Origin: Gammaproteobacteria bacterium
Lineage (GTDB): Bacteria; Pseudomonadota; Gammaproteobacteria; UBA6429; Thiohalophilaceae
Direction: 5' to 3'
DNA: 64,000 nt
Assembly (NCBI GenBank): GCA_022712915.1
Contig: JAFLJQ010000098.1
Coordinates: forward strand, 1-64,000
The position numbers and the translations under genes are program-made. This document shows, in pieces, positions 29,947 to 38,070 of this stretch. The notes beneath the pieces are model-generated. The model was not told the DNA's origin. It saw only the letters and a list, made by a program, of their open reading frames with translations, and ran no database searches. The stretch's first letter is position 1; each line of letters starts with the position of its first letter.

Positions 29947-30066
29947 ATGAGTATTTTAAGTTTCTTTCCAACGAAGTCCGCAGTACACATAAAGGATTTA
30001 ATCAGAGATTTTTTGGAGAAATATGACGTAGAACGCAGTCTACTTCTTAGTAAACTTTTACATTAA
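29947..30066 (+). CDS. Possible 39-residue small protein
   Basis: ATG at 29947 is preceded by AAAGGAGGGTACAGGGAG, an unusually strong ribosome site. The product starts MSILSFFPTKSAVHIKDL and continues as an amphipathic helix ending in LLLSKLLH. It is the only credible frame in the 358-bp gap between the ABC ATPase gene and the SH3 gene. I recognise no family. The start faintly recalls the MinE-type MSxLxFF opening, but nothing else fits. Confidence 0.4.
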   Translation: MSILSFFPTKSAVHIKDLIRDFLEKYDVERSLLLSKLLH

Positions 30067-30104
30067 CGATATTTTCCATATTAAAAAATCAACAGGGTAT
30101 TGCC

Positions 30105-30782
30105 GTGAGTCGAATTATTGTTCTGTTTTTATTATCGCTATCAATTTTTGCAAGTGAAGCGCAAGCCGCTACCAAATATGTCAGCGATCATCTGATTATC
30201 ACCCTGCGCTCAGGCTCAGGCAATCAGTACAAACTTATAAAAACCATTACCACAGGCACCAAACTTGAGATCCTGCAGGAACTGACTGATATCGGTTATG
30301 CTCAGGTCAGGCTGAATGATGGAACCGAAGGCTGGGTTCGCACCCAATATCTGGTAGATAGCCCGGTTGCGCAACTACGCCTTGAGAGGTTGCAAAAGCG
30401 GTATGAAAAACTCAAAAAAAGATCCAGCGGTGGTACAGAGGAGTTAAAAACACTCAAGGCTGAGTTTAGCAAACTGAATCAGGATTACATTAAACTCACC
30501 AAAGAGCACAAGATAATATCGGATCGTATGGATAGAATTAATCAGGTTGCAGCAAAGCCTATTTTACTGGACAAGGAAAACCGCGAACTCAAGGAACAAA
30601 ATGTCACCCTCACCAATGAAATGCAATTAGTTTCCCAGGAGAATCAGATCCTCAAAGATCGCTCTGACCGAGACTGGTTTGTTGCCGGTGCCGGTGTCAT
30701 CTTCATCGGCATCCTGCTTGGTCTGCTGTTGCCAAAATTCCGTAGCAGCAAGAAAAACAGTTGGAGTGGCAGCAGTCTGTAA
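30105..30782 (+). CDS. SH3b-domain protein with coiled coil and C-terminal membrane anchor (TIGR04211-like)
   Basis: A 225-residue protein with a GTG start. A signal peptide (residues about 4-22, ending SEAQAA) is followed by a bacterial SH3 domain (about 25-85; LIITLRSGSGNQYKLIKTI, GWVRTQYL), a long coiled coil (about 90-190) and one C-terminal TM (VAGAGVIFIGILLGLLLP) before a basic tail. This layout matches the YgiM/TIGR04211 group of inner-membrane-anchored envelope proteins of unknown role. It is followed 54 bases later by argE. Confidence 0.85.
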   Translation: MSRIIVLFLLSLSIFASEAQAATKYVSDHLIITLRSGSGNQYKLIKTITTGTKLEILQELTDIGYAQVRLNDGTEGWVRTQYLVDSPVAQLRLERLQKRYEKLKKRSSGGTEELKTLKAEFSKLNQDYIKLTKEHKIISDRMDRINQVAAKPILLDKENRELKEQNVTLTNEMQLVSQENQILKDRSDRDWFVAGAGVIFIGILLGLLLPKFRSSKKNSWSGSSL

Positions 30783-30836
30783 AGCTGATTAATCGTTGAT
30801 GAGATAGACGCCGGATATCTCACCAACTAAACAAAC

Positions 30837-31991
30837 ATGACCCATACACCCACGCTCAAATTCATGTTGGAGGGCCTGATTGCCACGCCCTCCATCAGCA
30901 GTGTTGACTCCAACCACGATCAGAGCAATCTTCAAGTCATTCAACTACTGGCCAACTGGCTGGATACACTCGGTTTTCAATGTGAAATTCTGCCCCTAAC
31001 GAAAAATCCTGGTAAGGCTAATCTGATCGCAACACTGGGTGAAGGTCCTGGAGGGCTGGTACTGGCGGGGCATACCGACACCGTACCCTATGATGAAGGG
31101 CGTTGGAAACACGACCCCTTCAAACTCATTGAACTAGACAATCGCTTTTATGGTCTTGGCACCTCGGACATGAAAAGTTTTCTGGCGCTGGCTATTGAGG
31201 CAACTAAAGCCTACACAGCCAAAGACTTTAAACAACCCTTGATCATTCTCGCCACGGCCGATGAAGAAAGTTCTATGGATGGTGCTCGTGAACTGGTCAA
31301 GTTGGGTAAACCAAAAGCACGTTATGCCATTATCGGCGAACCCACCGGATTAAAACCGGTACGCGCCCATAAGGGTATGATGATGGAAGCTATTCGGCTA
31401 ATTGGCCAATCAGGCCACTCAAGTGATCCGTCTTTAGGCAATAATGCCCTTGAAGGCATGCACAAAGTAATTGGAAGCATCCTCAACTGGCAAAAAAAAT
31501 TACAACAACAATACCAGAATCCATTATTTCACATATCCTATCCAACCATCAATTTGGGACATATTCATGGTGGGGACAATCCAAATCGGATCTGCGGTGA
31601 GTGTGAGCTGTATATCGATCTCCGCCCCTTACCCGGTATGGATATCATTGCACTACAGGAAGAATTGGAACAGCAGATCAACAACATCATCAAGCCAACA
31701 GGGCTCAGCCTTGAAATCCGGCACCTAATGCAAGCAGTCAACCCGATGGAAACGGCCTCAGATAGTCAAATAGTGCAAAGCGTGGAAAAATTAACCCGGC
31801 ATACTGCCGAAGCAGCAGCCTATAGTACTGAGGCACCTTTCCTGAATCAACTCGGTATGGAAACCATCATTCTGGGGCCCGGTCAAATTGCACAAGCCCA
31901 TCAAGCAGATGAATACCTGTTGCTTGATAACATCACGCCAATGATAAAAATTCTGCAACAAGTCATTCAACAGTTCTGTCTCACTGAATAA
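30837..31991 (+). CDS. argE: Acetylornithine deacetylase
   Basis: M20-family zinc amidohydrolase that removes acetate from N-acetylornithine to give ornithine. A 384-residue protein with metal motifs LVLAGHTDTVP, FYGLGTSDMKSFLAL, ATADEESSMDGAR (catalytic Glu pair) and IIGEPTGLKPVRAHKG. The dimerisation/lid domain includes GHIHGGDNPNRICGECEL. C-terminal AQAHQADEYLLLD supplies the last zinc His. Together with argA (39470), argD and argF it shows the linear, acetate-releasing arginine route. Confidence 0.95.
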   Translation: MTHTPTLKFMLEGLIATPSISSVDSNHDQSNLQVIQLLANWLDTLGFQCEILPLTKNPGKANLIATLGEGPGGLVLAGHTDTVPYDEGRWKHDPFKLIELDNRFYGLGTSDMKSFLALAIEATKAYTAKDFKQPLIILATADEESSMDGARELVKLGKPKARYAIIGEPTGLKPVRAHKGMMMEAIRLIGQSGHSSDPSLGNNALEGMHKVIGSILNWQKKLQQQYQNPLFHISYPTINLGHIHGGDNPNRICGECELYIDLRPLPGMDIIALQEELEQQINNIIKPTGLSLEIRHLMQAVNPMETASDSQIVQSVEKLTRHTAEAAAYSTEAPFLNQLGMETIILGPGQIAQAHQADEYLLLDNITPMIKILQQVIQQFCLTE

Positions 31992-32097
31992 ACCCGTGAT
32001 GACAAACCTATAATATCAAGCCAGTAAACATAACTGACCACAACAACCTATCTTACACAATACTGACAACTCTCTTTATTACAACCGAATAACTATA

Positions 32098-32285
32098 GGG
32101 CACTTCTATAAATGCACTTTTCACCCAAGGGGCACAAATCAGAGATAACGGTGTCAGTGCAGTACTCGAACACCTGGACGGCACCTCATGTATGTCATAT
32201 CACGGCGGTTCTTGGATTCTGGCTCCATGCTTCATCCAACCTCCTGCTCTGACTTCCTTGCTCTCACGAAAAAATTACATCATCT
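32098..32285 (+). repeat. Dispersed MITE-like element, copy with one clear terminus
   Basis: Starts GGGCACTTCTATAAATGCAC at 32098, directly after TATA (32094-32097), and shares ttttcaccc-aggggcacaa, cacctggacggcacctcatg, tcttggattctggctcc and ttccttgctctcac blocks with the copies at 75-192 and 39152-39410. The expected opposite terminus is not clear. The element runs into the end of the acyltransferase gene, whose stop codon lies at 32287. It fills most of the gap after argE; 31992-32097 shows nothing else. Confidence 0.75.
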
Positions 32286-32286
32286 T

Positions 32287-33051
32287 CTAAGCCCACGTAC
32301 GAGTTATAGAATGATGCCGATAGCGTGAGGTGATTTTATTACAATCCAGCAAAACAAACACATCCACCACTCCAAATTCGGCATCCAGATATGGTTCTCC
32401 ACAAATCACGGCGCCTTGTCTAATATAAGACTTTAACAAGGTTGGCATAATGACATCTTCACTCACAGGTGTAGACGAATATTTTAGTGGTATAAGAGGA
32501 CGAACTCGCTGTTCATCTTCTGAATAATGTTTATTACGTAAAACATGCATGAGTGAATTAATATATTGATCTCCAGTTGACAAAGGTATGCTAGCACAAC
32601 CGATCAGGTAATCAATCTTGCTCAAAGAAACAATTCTGGCAATTCCCTGCCAGAGGATAGTCAGAGCAATGCCACTGCGATAAGCGGGGTGCACACAGGT
32701 TCGTCCAATTTCAAGAAACTTGCCGGACATATTGATGATGCGGCTAATTTCAAACTCGGTTTCAGAATAAAAACAACCTGTATGAACAATATCAGTGTCA
32801 ACCAACAGTCGTGTCGTAGCCACAACCTGACGAGTTGATTGATCAATCACCATCAGATGCCGACTATAATCATCAAATCTATCCTTGTTAAGCCGGACAT
32901 CCGATCCTATATTGGTCCCGATCTCATTTGAAAAAATTTCATATCGAAAACTCAGGCATTTTTCAATTTCCTTCGGATCCTTGGCAATCACCGTAGTAAA
33001 ACGGTTTTTTTTTCCATACTTAACAGCCAGATTACTGTTTATATTCATCAT
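32287..33051 (-). CDS. OlsB-like GNAT N-acyltransferase (ornithine lipid type)
   Basis: About 255 residues, with the COG3176/OlsB pattern: FRYEIFSNEIG, FDDYSRHLMVIDQS, VVATTRLL, FYSETEFEISRI, FLEIGRTCVHPAYRSGIAL, LIGCASIPLSTGD, LLKSYIRQGAVICGEP and FGVVDVFVLLD. OlsB proteins attach a 3-hydroxyacyl group from ACP to ornithine, the first step of phosphorus-free ornithine lipids; related acyltransferases occur elsewhere, so the substrate is inferred. GAGG lies 5 or 8 bases before two successive ATG codons (33051, 33048). Two adjacent Pho-box units upstream (33116-33137) support a phosphate-starvation role. An OlsA partner is not in the window. Confidence 0.78.
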   Translation of the reverse strand: MMNINSNLAVKYGKKNRFTTVIAKDPKEIEKCLSFRYEIFSNEIGTNIGSDVRLNKDRFDDYSRHLMVIDQSTRQVVATTRLLVDTDIVHTGCFYSETEFEISRIINMSGKFLEIGRTCVHPAYRSGIALTILWQGIARIVSLSKIDYLIGCASIPLSTGDQYINSLMHVLRNKHYSEDEQRVRPLIPLKYSSTPVSEDVIMPTLLKSYIRQGAVICGEPYLDAEFGVVDVFVLLDCNKITSRYRHHSITRTWA

Positions 33052-33115
33052 TTCATCCTCATTCAATTTATGATCATAATCTAGGCTACGCAGATTGAAT
33101 ATTTTTTACCCTTTA

Positions 33116-33137
33116 ATGACAATTAGATGACATGTGA
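33116..33137 (-). promoter_or_regulatory. Candidate Pho box (two 11-bp units)
   Basis: On the plus strand ATGACAATTAG and ATGACATGTGA stand head to tail with exact 11-bp spacing. Read on the minus strand each gives TGTCAT, the PhoB half-site core, in the orientation of the OlsB-like gene 65 bases downstream. This is the canonical tandem arrangement bound by PhoB. Confidence 0.7.
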
Positions 33138-33239
33138 AAAAAGATGAGATTTAAACTTTTTGTGCAAGCAATCTGATAACTGGAGGTGTAAATGAGATAT
33201 TTATTTTACCACCTACCTTGGTGATTGATGTTAAAGAAC

Positions 33240-33416
33240 TTATTTTTCCTTGAATGAACGGAAGTACTACAGGCACGACTGCACAGATGCACGAGGTTGG
33301 ATGAAGAGAAGAGAAGCCTAAAACCGCAGTCTATATGGAAGGTAAGAAGATTTGAGTATGAGGTTGACGCTGCTATCGCATACCTGCCAGGGTAAAAAGC
33401 CATTTTAGACAAGCCC
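33240..33416 (-). repeat. Diverged copy of the MITE-like element
   Basis: Read on the minus strand from 33416: GGGCTTGTCTAAAATGGC, then ttttaccc, a block resembling gcgatagcagcgtcaacc, and later ttcatccaacctcg. These occur in the same order as in the better copies. TTTA (33417-33420) flanks the terminus. The inner end is not identifiable. An open frame of 68 codons inside it is an incidental product of the repeat. Other bases of 33138-33467 show no feature. Confidence 0.55.
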
Positions 33417-33467
33417 TTTAGCCTACACCGCGGCTAGAATAAGCCTTGGCATGACAATCCAGTGCAC

Positions 33468-35036
33468 TTATCGTAAAAAAATCTGGATGCCCTGAGGCGG
33501 CGTTGGCACCCCCAAAAGTATCAGGGAATGATCCTCAAAAGCACCCAAATCAACCACACCTCCCGCCAAAAAGCGAGCCTGAGATCTTTCTGGAGCAAGA
33601 TACATACGATCGAGGATCACGCCGTCAAGATCACTAGTACCTGCATCAACACAAGTAGAAGTAGAAATAAGCGTAAAATCAAACGAGGCAACGTCATTAA
33701 AACAGAGAGGTTCTCCCAGGTTCCACTCAACAAGAGATACCCCGGTAGAAACTGAAACTGATGCACCCACCTCTGGCGTTCGAATATTGCTCCAACCAGC
33801 ATTAATCCAGTTAGAACTATCAAATCTTGCCTGGCCAAAACGATTTAAAATGAATAAATTTGAATCGCCATTTTGATAGATAATGTTATTTTTCATACTG
33901 ACCGTCTCTTCATTTGTTGACAGGTCAAACAGGCGCATGTAATACGCTAAATTCACCGTAGTATTGATATAGACCGTATTATTATAAAAATGCAGAGTGC
34001 CTTTTCTATAAATATCCCATACACCGGTATCACCACCATAGTGAATCATATTACTTGTAGAGGCCGTAGTTCGATCTACTACGTCATTCACAAATACATT
34101 GCCATAGACATAGGTATGTCTAAATTCTGGCAGTGGTACCAAATAATCATAAGCTTCTTCTGGATCTACCAAATCCAATACACGAGCCCCTGTTTCTATC
34201 CAATTGTGTCTAATCACCGTGCCCGCTGAGCGATCCTTGAGCACTGACCCCACCGCCCCGGACCTCAAACGCCCAAGGTGATTATATTGAAAGGTGATAC
34301 CAGCTGTCTGGGTATAGATATTATGTTGACGGAAACTATCTGGAGTACCATTATCATGGATGTGATTCTTTTCAATCAGAATATTATGCGAAACCTGATT
34401 TGCCCCGCCCGGCTTTGACAAAACAAACAAACCATTACCGTTATCCGTAATTTCACAGTTTCGAACAATTAGGTTATCGACCAATACTGCCCAGATAGCA
34501 GCGGCACCATCGCCATAATTTCTCACAACTCCTGCACTGTTTGTATACGTATAACCGCTATATGCACCCTCTATTCGGAGGTCTTCAAATGTGATGTGCT
34601 GAGGTTTGTAAGTCGCATAAGGATCCGTCGATGCCCGTTTAATAAGAAAAACCGCCAGAAATTCATCGTATTGTTCACTAAAAAATCCCGCCATATTGGC
34701 CGGTGTAGTGGCATTATGACCACTAATGATCGGTCGTTCTCCATTAGATCCTCTAATGCCACGGATAACAACAGGTTGCTCCGCTGTCCCCTGAGCACGT
34801 AAACCAACCTTTGTGCGGTATGGTTCTGCTCGATAGTGAATATTAACCGTATCACCTGCAGCTAAGCTAAGCCAGGGAACACCATCGAGCTCAGTCAACG
34901 CCTCATCTGGCCCAACATAATAATTGGTAGCTGTAGCATTTAAAGAAAGCGTCAACATCCATAAGACCAAAAAACACCTCTTATAATCCAAAATCAGGTA
35001 TTTTAAACCACTCTCTATTGCTATTTTCATCATCAT
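33468..35036 (-). CDS. Secreted right-handed parallel beta-helix protein
   Basis: A 522-residue protein with an N-terminal export signal (FLVLWMLTLSLNATA). The sequence is typical of pectate-lyase-like parallel beta-helices: repeated IVIRGIRG, ITFEDLRIEGAY, LIVRNCEITDNGNGL, ILIEKNHIHDNG and LHFYNNTVYINTTV rungs, plus a closing VVDLGAFED motif common in such proteins. The fold usually serves polysaccharide cleavage or binding; substrate and catalytic residues are not evident. It is probably co-transcribed with the lipoprotein gene upstream (116-bp gap), behind the repeat array at 35706, which would place it under phosphate control. Confidence 0.8.
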   Translation of the reverse strand: MMMKIAIESGLKYLILDYKRCFLVLWMLTLSLNATATNYYVGPDEALTELDGVPWLSLAAGDTVNIHYRAEPYRTKVGLRAQGTAEQPVVIRGIRGSNGERPIISGHNATTPANMAGFFSEQYDEFLAVFLIKRASTDPYATYKPQHITFEDLRIEGAYSGYTYTNSAGVVRNYGDGAAAIWAVLVDNLIVRNCEITDNGNGLFVLSKPGGANQVSHNILIEKNHIHDNGTPDSFRQHNIYTQTAGITFQYNHLGRLRSGAVGSVLKDRSAGTVIRHNWIETGARVLDLVDPEEAYDYLVPLPEFRHTYVYGNVFVNDVVDRTTASTSNMIHYGGDTGVWDIYRKGTLHFYNNTVYINTTVNLAYYMRLFDLSTNEETVSMKNNIIYQNGDSNLFILNRFGQARFDSSNWINAGWSNIRTPEVGASVSVSTGVSLVEWNLGEPLCFNDVASFDFTLISTSTCVDAGTSDLDGVILDRMYLAPERSQARFLAGGVVDLGAFEDHSLILLGVPTPPQGIQIFLR

Positions 35037-35152
35037 AATCTCTTAAAATACGAAATGGAGCCGATTCCCGACATTCTGGATAAACAATGCAGTAAAGAAA
35101 AAAACTTGCCCATATTTAATCAAAGATATCCTTTTCACCCAGTTTATCCATA

Positions 35153-35575
35153 TCAATATATATCAACACACGAAGGTAAGGATGGGGGTGAAAGTCCAAC
35201 ATAATTAATAGAATACACCTGCAAACAAATTGTATCCCCAACACGTAAACCCAAACCGTCACTTTTTAAATCATGAAACATCACTGGCGACTCAGGAGAA
35301 AAACCTGCATCCGTTACATTAATATCAATCAACTTAGTATGAATGGTTTCCAGTGTCGGCCCTCTAAAAATAGAATAACCCGTTACCATTTCAAGATCTG
35401 GGTTTGCACTCCATTTCAGTTCAAGCGTACTCATAGATGGACAATTATCGACACAACCAGCAACTGGGGGGGGGGTAGGTGTAGGGGAATCATCACGTTC
35501 ACCACCACAAGCACTAAGCAACAACACAAACATAATAACCAATGCATCCAATATTGTTATATTTGATGAATTCAT
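35153..35575 (-). CDS. Small lipoprotein with fibronectin-III-like domain and C10 tract
   Basis: A 140-residue protein with lipobox LLSAC (Cys about residue 22), a PTPTPPP linker and a beta-sandwich-like domain (LELKWSANPDLEMVTGYSIF, GLRVGDTICLQVYSINYVG) resembling FnIII modules. The Pro-Pro-Pro codons contain ten consecutive C in the coding strand (G10 at 35466-35475 on plus). Homopolymers of this length slip easily, and a one-base change would cut off the domain just after the lipid anchor. It precedes the beta-helix gene and lies behind an 11-bp repeat array. Confidence 0.75.
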   Translation of the reverse strand: MNSSNITILDALVIMFVLLLSACGGERDDSPTPTPPPVAGCVDNCPSMSTLELKWSANPDLEMVTGYSIFRGPTLETIHTKLIDINVTDAGFSPESPVMFHDLKSDGLGLRVGDTICLQVYSINYVGLSPPSLPSCVDIY

Positions 35576-35705
35576 ATTGCCTGCCTTTCCAACGTTAACA
35601 AATGACTAATTTCAAGAAGGCAATGGTATTGCGTTATTCAGGCACTGTAAACAAAAGCATCCGACACGAAGAAACAAAATGTGAACTGCTACTCCAACAT
35701 CAGAC

Positions 35706-35749
35706 TAATATCACATTAACATCACACTAATGTAACACTAATATAACAA
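35706..35749 (-). promoter_or_regulatory. Four tandem 11-bp repeats, degenerate Pho-box-like
   Basis: TAATATCACAT, TAACATCACAC, TAATGTAACAC and TAATATAACAA follow one another without gaps. On the minus strand each contains TGTGA or TGTTA, one base off the PhoB core TGTCA, in the same orientation and with the same 11-bp period as the better boxes at 33116 and 37772. They lie about 130 bases before the lipoprotein gene. Nothing else is seen in 35576-35940. Confidence 0.55.
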
Positions 35750-35940
35750 TTAACGCATGAATAAAATCAAGACCCCAAGCATATTTGCAATAAAGTCTAA
35801 GTCTTATTCTCATTCTTAACGAGATATCATACCTATCACACGATCATATAAAATTACGAAGTAGATACCTTATTTCAACAACTCAGCAAAATCGCATTGA
35901 ATTTTTCATCAATTTGACACCATGTAAAATTATCAACCAT

Positions 35941-37176
35941 TCAAGCTCTTTCCACCGCAAGCCTGCTCGTACACTGCATCACAGAGACATCTGTTTTGAC
36001 CACTGAACTATAAATATGCTGATAAAAATCACGCATTTTTTCGGCCATGATAGGGGATGACCATTGTTTAACATAATCTATAGCTTCAGCTGTCATCAGC
36101 TTTTGCCGTGCCTTGTCTTGTAAAACAGTTACCACCTTGTCCGAAAAATCCTTCGTATCCTCATTTGCAATTATCGCTCCTTTCTGAGGAAAAAGAATAT
36201 CTTTTGTTCCCATCTCGGCAGTGGATACCACGGGCAAGCCCATGGCCATGGCCTCAAGCAATACCAGCCCCTGCATCTCAGTTTTTGAGGAAAAAACAAA
36301 AATGTCACCTGCTTGGTAACACTCTAACAATTCACTTTCCCTGCTTAAATAACCAATAAAATAAACGCTATCCTGTAATTCGGACTGCTGCACCTTTTTT
36401 TGCAAAGATGTTTTTGCTGGCCCTTCACCTGCAATAAGCAAGATCACTTCAGGTAATATATTTTTTACTTCAGAAAGCACATCGATCAGAAAACCAATAT
36501 TTTTCTCAAATGCAACACGGCCGATATGCAGCAGAACAGGACGATCAACAGGAATTTTCTGTTTTTGTAAAAATAACTCACGATTCTTTTTGGGTACATC
36601 TGGCATGGTAATGCCGGTTGGAATAATAGACATTCGGGTAGAAATGCCGTACTCCTGCAATTTATCTTGCATGGCTGTAGAAGGTACAACCAGAGCATCA
36701 AGGCGATTACATTGCGTTCTGGAAAACCAGCGTGCCGCAAATCGCAACCAGGCCTTGGGCAAAAAGGGAATGTAATGGTAAAAATATTCTTCAAAGAAAG
36801 TGTGATAGGTTTCAATCACCGGAACACTCATTTTCTTTGCCAATGCCATCCCCATAGAATGAGCAATAAAAGGGGTTTGAATATGGATCAGATCATACCG
36901 TCTGCTTGCGAGTATTGTTTCAAGTATAGTTGATATATCTGCAAGATATTTTTTCTTCAATATCCTGTCTTCGGGGTCAAACATGATTCTGCCAGAAGGC
37001 ACCCTAATAATATCATTTTCTATATCATAAATAAGTTTATTATGCCCATCATAGGCAGGGGCAATCAGTGTCGACTCCACACCCAAGGTTAGCAATTCCT
37101 TACGAAATGTTTGGATTGAAGTTGAAACGCCATTGACTCTTGGAAAATAAACGTCAGATACCATTAACACATGCAT
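35941..37176 (-). CDS. Glycosyltransferase family 4 (possible diacylglycerol glycosyltransferase)
   Basis: A GT-B retaining transferase of 411 residues. The N-terminal domain begins MHVLMVSDVYFPRVNGVSTS, with DLIHIQTPFIAHSMG and VIETYHTFFEEYFYHY. The C-terminal domain has LLHIGRVAFEKNIGFLIDVL, VILLIAGEGP, DIFVFSSKTEMQGLVLLEAM and GLPVVST, with the E-x7-E motif. The frame opens four codons earlier, but GGTGA sits 5 bases before the ATG at 37176. This GT4 type includes glycolipid synthases acting on diacylglycerol. Its pairing with a PAP2 phosphatase gene behind a Pho box supports phosphorus-free glycolipid synthesis, but the acceptor is inferred. Confidence 0.82.
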   Translation of the reverse strand: MHVLMVSDVYFPRVNGVSTSIQTFRKELLTLGVESTLIAPAYDGHNKLIYDIENDIIRVPSGRIMFDPEDRILKKKYLADISTILETILASRRYDLIHIQTPFIAHSMGMALAKKMSVPVIETYHTFFEEYFYHYIPFLPKAWLRFAARWFSRTQCNRLDALVVPSTAMQDKLQEYGISTRMSIIPTGITMPDVPKKNRELFLQKQKIPVDRPVLLHIGRVAFEKNIGFLIDVLSEVKNILPEVILLIAGEGPAKTSLQKKVQQSELQDSVYFIGYLSRESELLECYQAGDIFVFSSKTEMQGLVLLEAMAMGLPVVSTAEMGTKDILFPQKGAIIANEDTKDFSDKVVTVLQDKARQKLMTAEAIDYVKQWSSPIMAEKMRDFYQHIYSSVVKTDVSVMQCTSRLAVERA

Positions 37177-37197
37177 ATTGTTCACCATTTGTCATAT

Positions 37198-37656
37198 TCA
37201 GATGGTCGATATAAGAATAGCTGCCAAGCACAAACCGATTGCCGCACCTGCCAGTACATCGATTGGATAATGAAAACCAAGAACCACTCGTGACATCGCG
37301 ACCAAAAAAGAAAATGGCACCAGTATCCAAGCTAAAAATGGTACATAATATATGGCAATCAAAGTAAATGAAACGGCGTGCAAAGTATGCCCTGAAGGAA
37401 AACTATACTGATCGAGCGGCGCTGTTCCCAACACAATATTAATACTCTTAACAAAGGGCCTCGGTCTTTCAGTCAAGGATTTGATAAGAGTGTAGATAAT
37501 GAATCCGGCAACACCAGCCGCAGCCATTCATAATGCGACATGTATCGCATCAATACCATAAACTAATGGAATGACTACAATCAAGCCATACCACAACGGC
37601 CCATTTCCCATTCGACTTATCAGAGTAAACAATTGTCTAATGTATTTTTTCAACAT
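37198..37656 (-). pseudogene. PAP2-family membrane phosphatase interrupted by in-frame TGA
   Basis: The reading frame starts at ATG 37656 (MLKKYIRQLFTLISRMGNG, then LWYGLIVVIPLVYGIDAIHV). It meets TGA at 37528-37530, immediately followed in frame by ATG, and continues with AAAGVAGFIIYTLIKSLTERPRPF, YSFPSGHTLHAVSFT and MSRVVLGFHYPIDVLAG. The three PAP2 signature motifs (KxxxxxxRP, PSGH, SRxxxxxHxxxD) are all after the stop. TGAATG could allow reinitiation and give two half proteins, with the catalytic half intact. PAP2 enzymes dephosphorylate phosphatidic acid or undecaprenyl diphosphate. It is upstream of the GT4 gene. Confidence 0.8.
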
Positions 37657-37771
37657 GCCGATTAAAGTAGCAACAAACCTGCATCTCAAAGTTGCTAAAA
37701 CGCTCCAGAAATAATGTGCTTTTAAAAATATTCATATATATCACCTCTGCTAAACAAAATAGGCAAATAAT

Positions 37772-37815
37772 ATGACATTTAAATGACTAAAAAATGAATC
37801 TGGCATGACAAGTAA
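37772..37815 (-). promoter_or_regulatory. Candidate Pho box array (four 11-bp units)
   Basis: ATGACATTTAA, ATGACTAAAAA, ATGAATCTGGC and ATGACAAGTAA stand in direct tandem with exact 11-bp period. Read on the minus strand they give TTGTCAT-type PhoB half-sites facing the PAP2/GT4 genes 116 bases downstream. This is the strongest of three similar arrays in this cluster. The remaining bases to 38070 hold only AT-rich sequence and short repeats such as gtaagtacttac. Confidence 0.75.
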
Positions 37816-38070
37816 AAACCATATCCTTACGAAGCCTCATCAATTCCTGAAAAAAAATATCGATTTAAAATAACCGTTATTAATAACGTAAGTACTTACA
37901 CAATCAAAATATTAAAGTACTACATAAGTTGATTACCTTACCTTTTAAAACAGGGTCTAAGGCAAAGTAAACCCTCTGATTAATCATTATTCATATGTAC
38001 TGGATCATTGTAATCATTACGGTTATCTGTAATATGTATGACAATATAATCCTTGCATGGGGAACCATCT

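Noticed and set aside
33206-33412. 68-codon minus-strand ORF
   Set aside because: It lies inside a diverged copy of the dispersed repeat and has no gene-like composition or ribosome site.
35706-35749. CRISPR-like tandem repeats
   Set aside because: Units are 11 bp without spacers; the period and core fit PhoB sites, not a CRISPR array. No CRISPR was seen anywhere in the window.
37528-37530. TGA in the PAP2 gene as selenocysteine or recoded stop
   Set aside because: The family has no Sec at this place, no SECIS-like hairpin is evident, and other genes use TGA as stop. A nonsense mutation or reinitiation is simpler.
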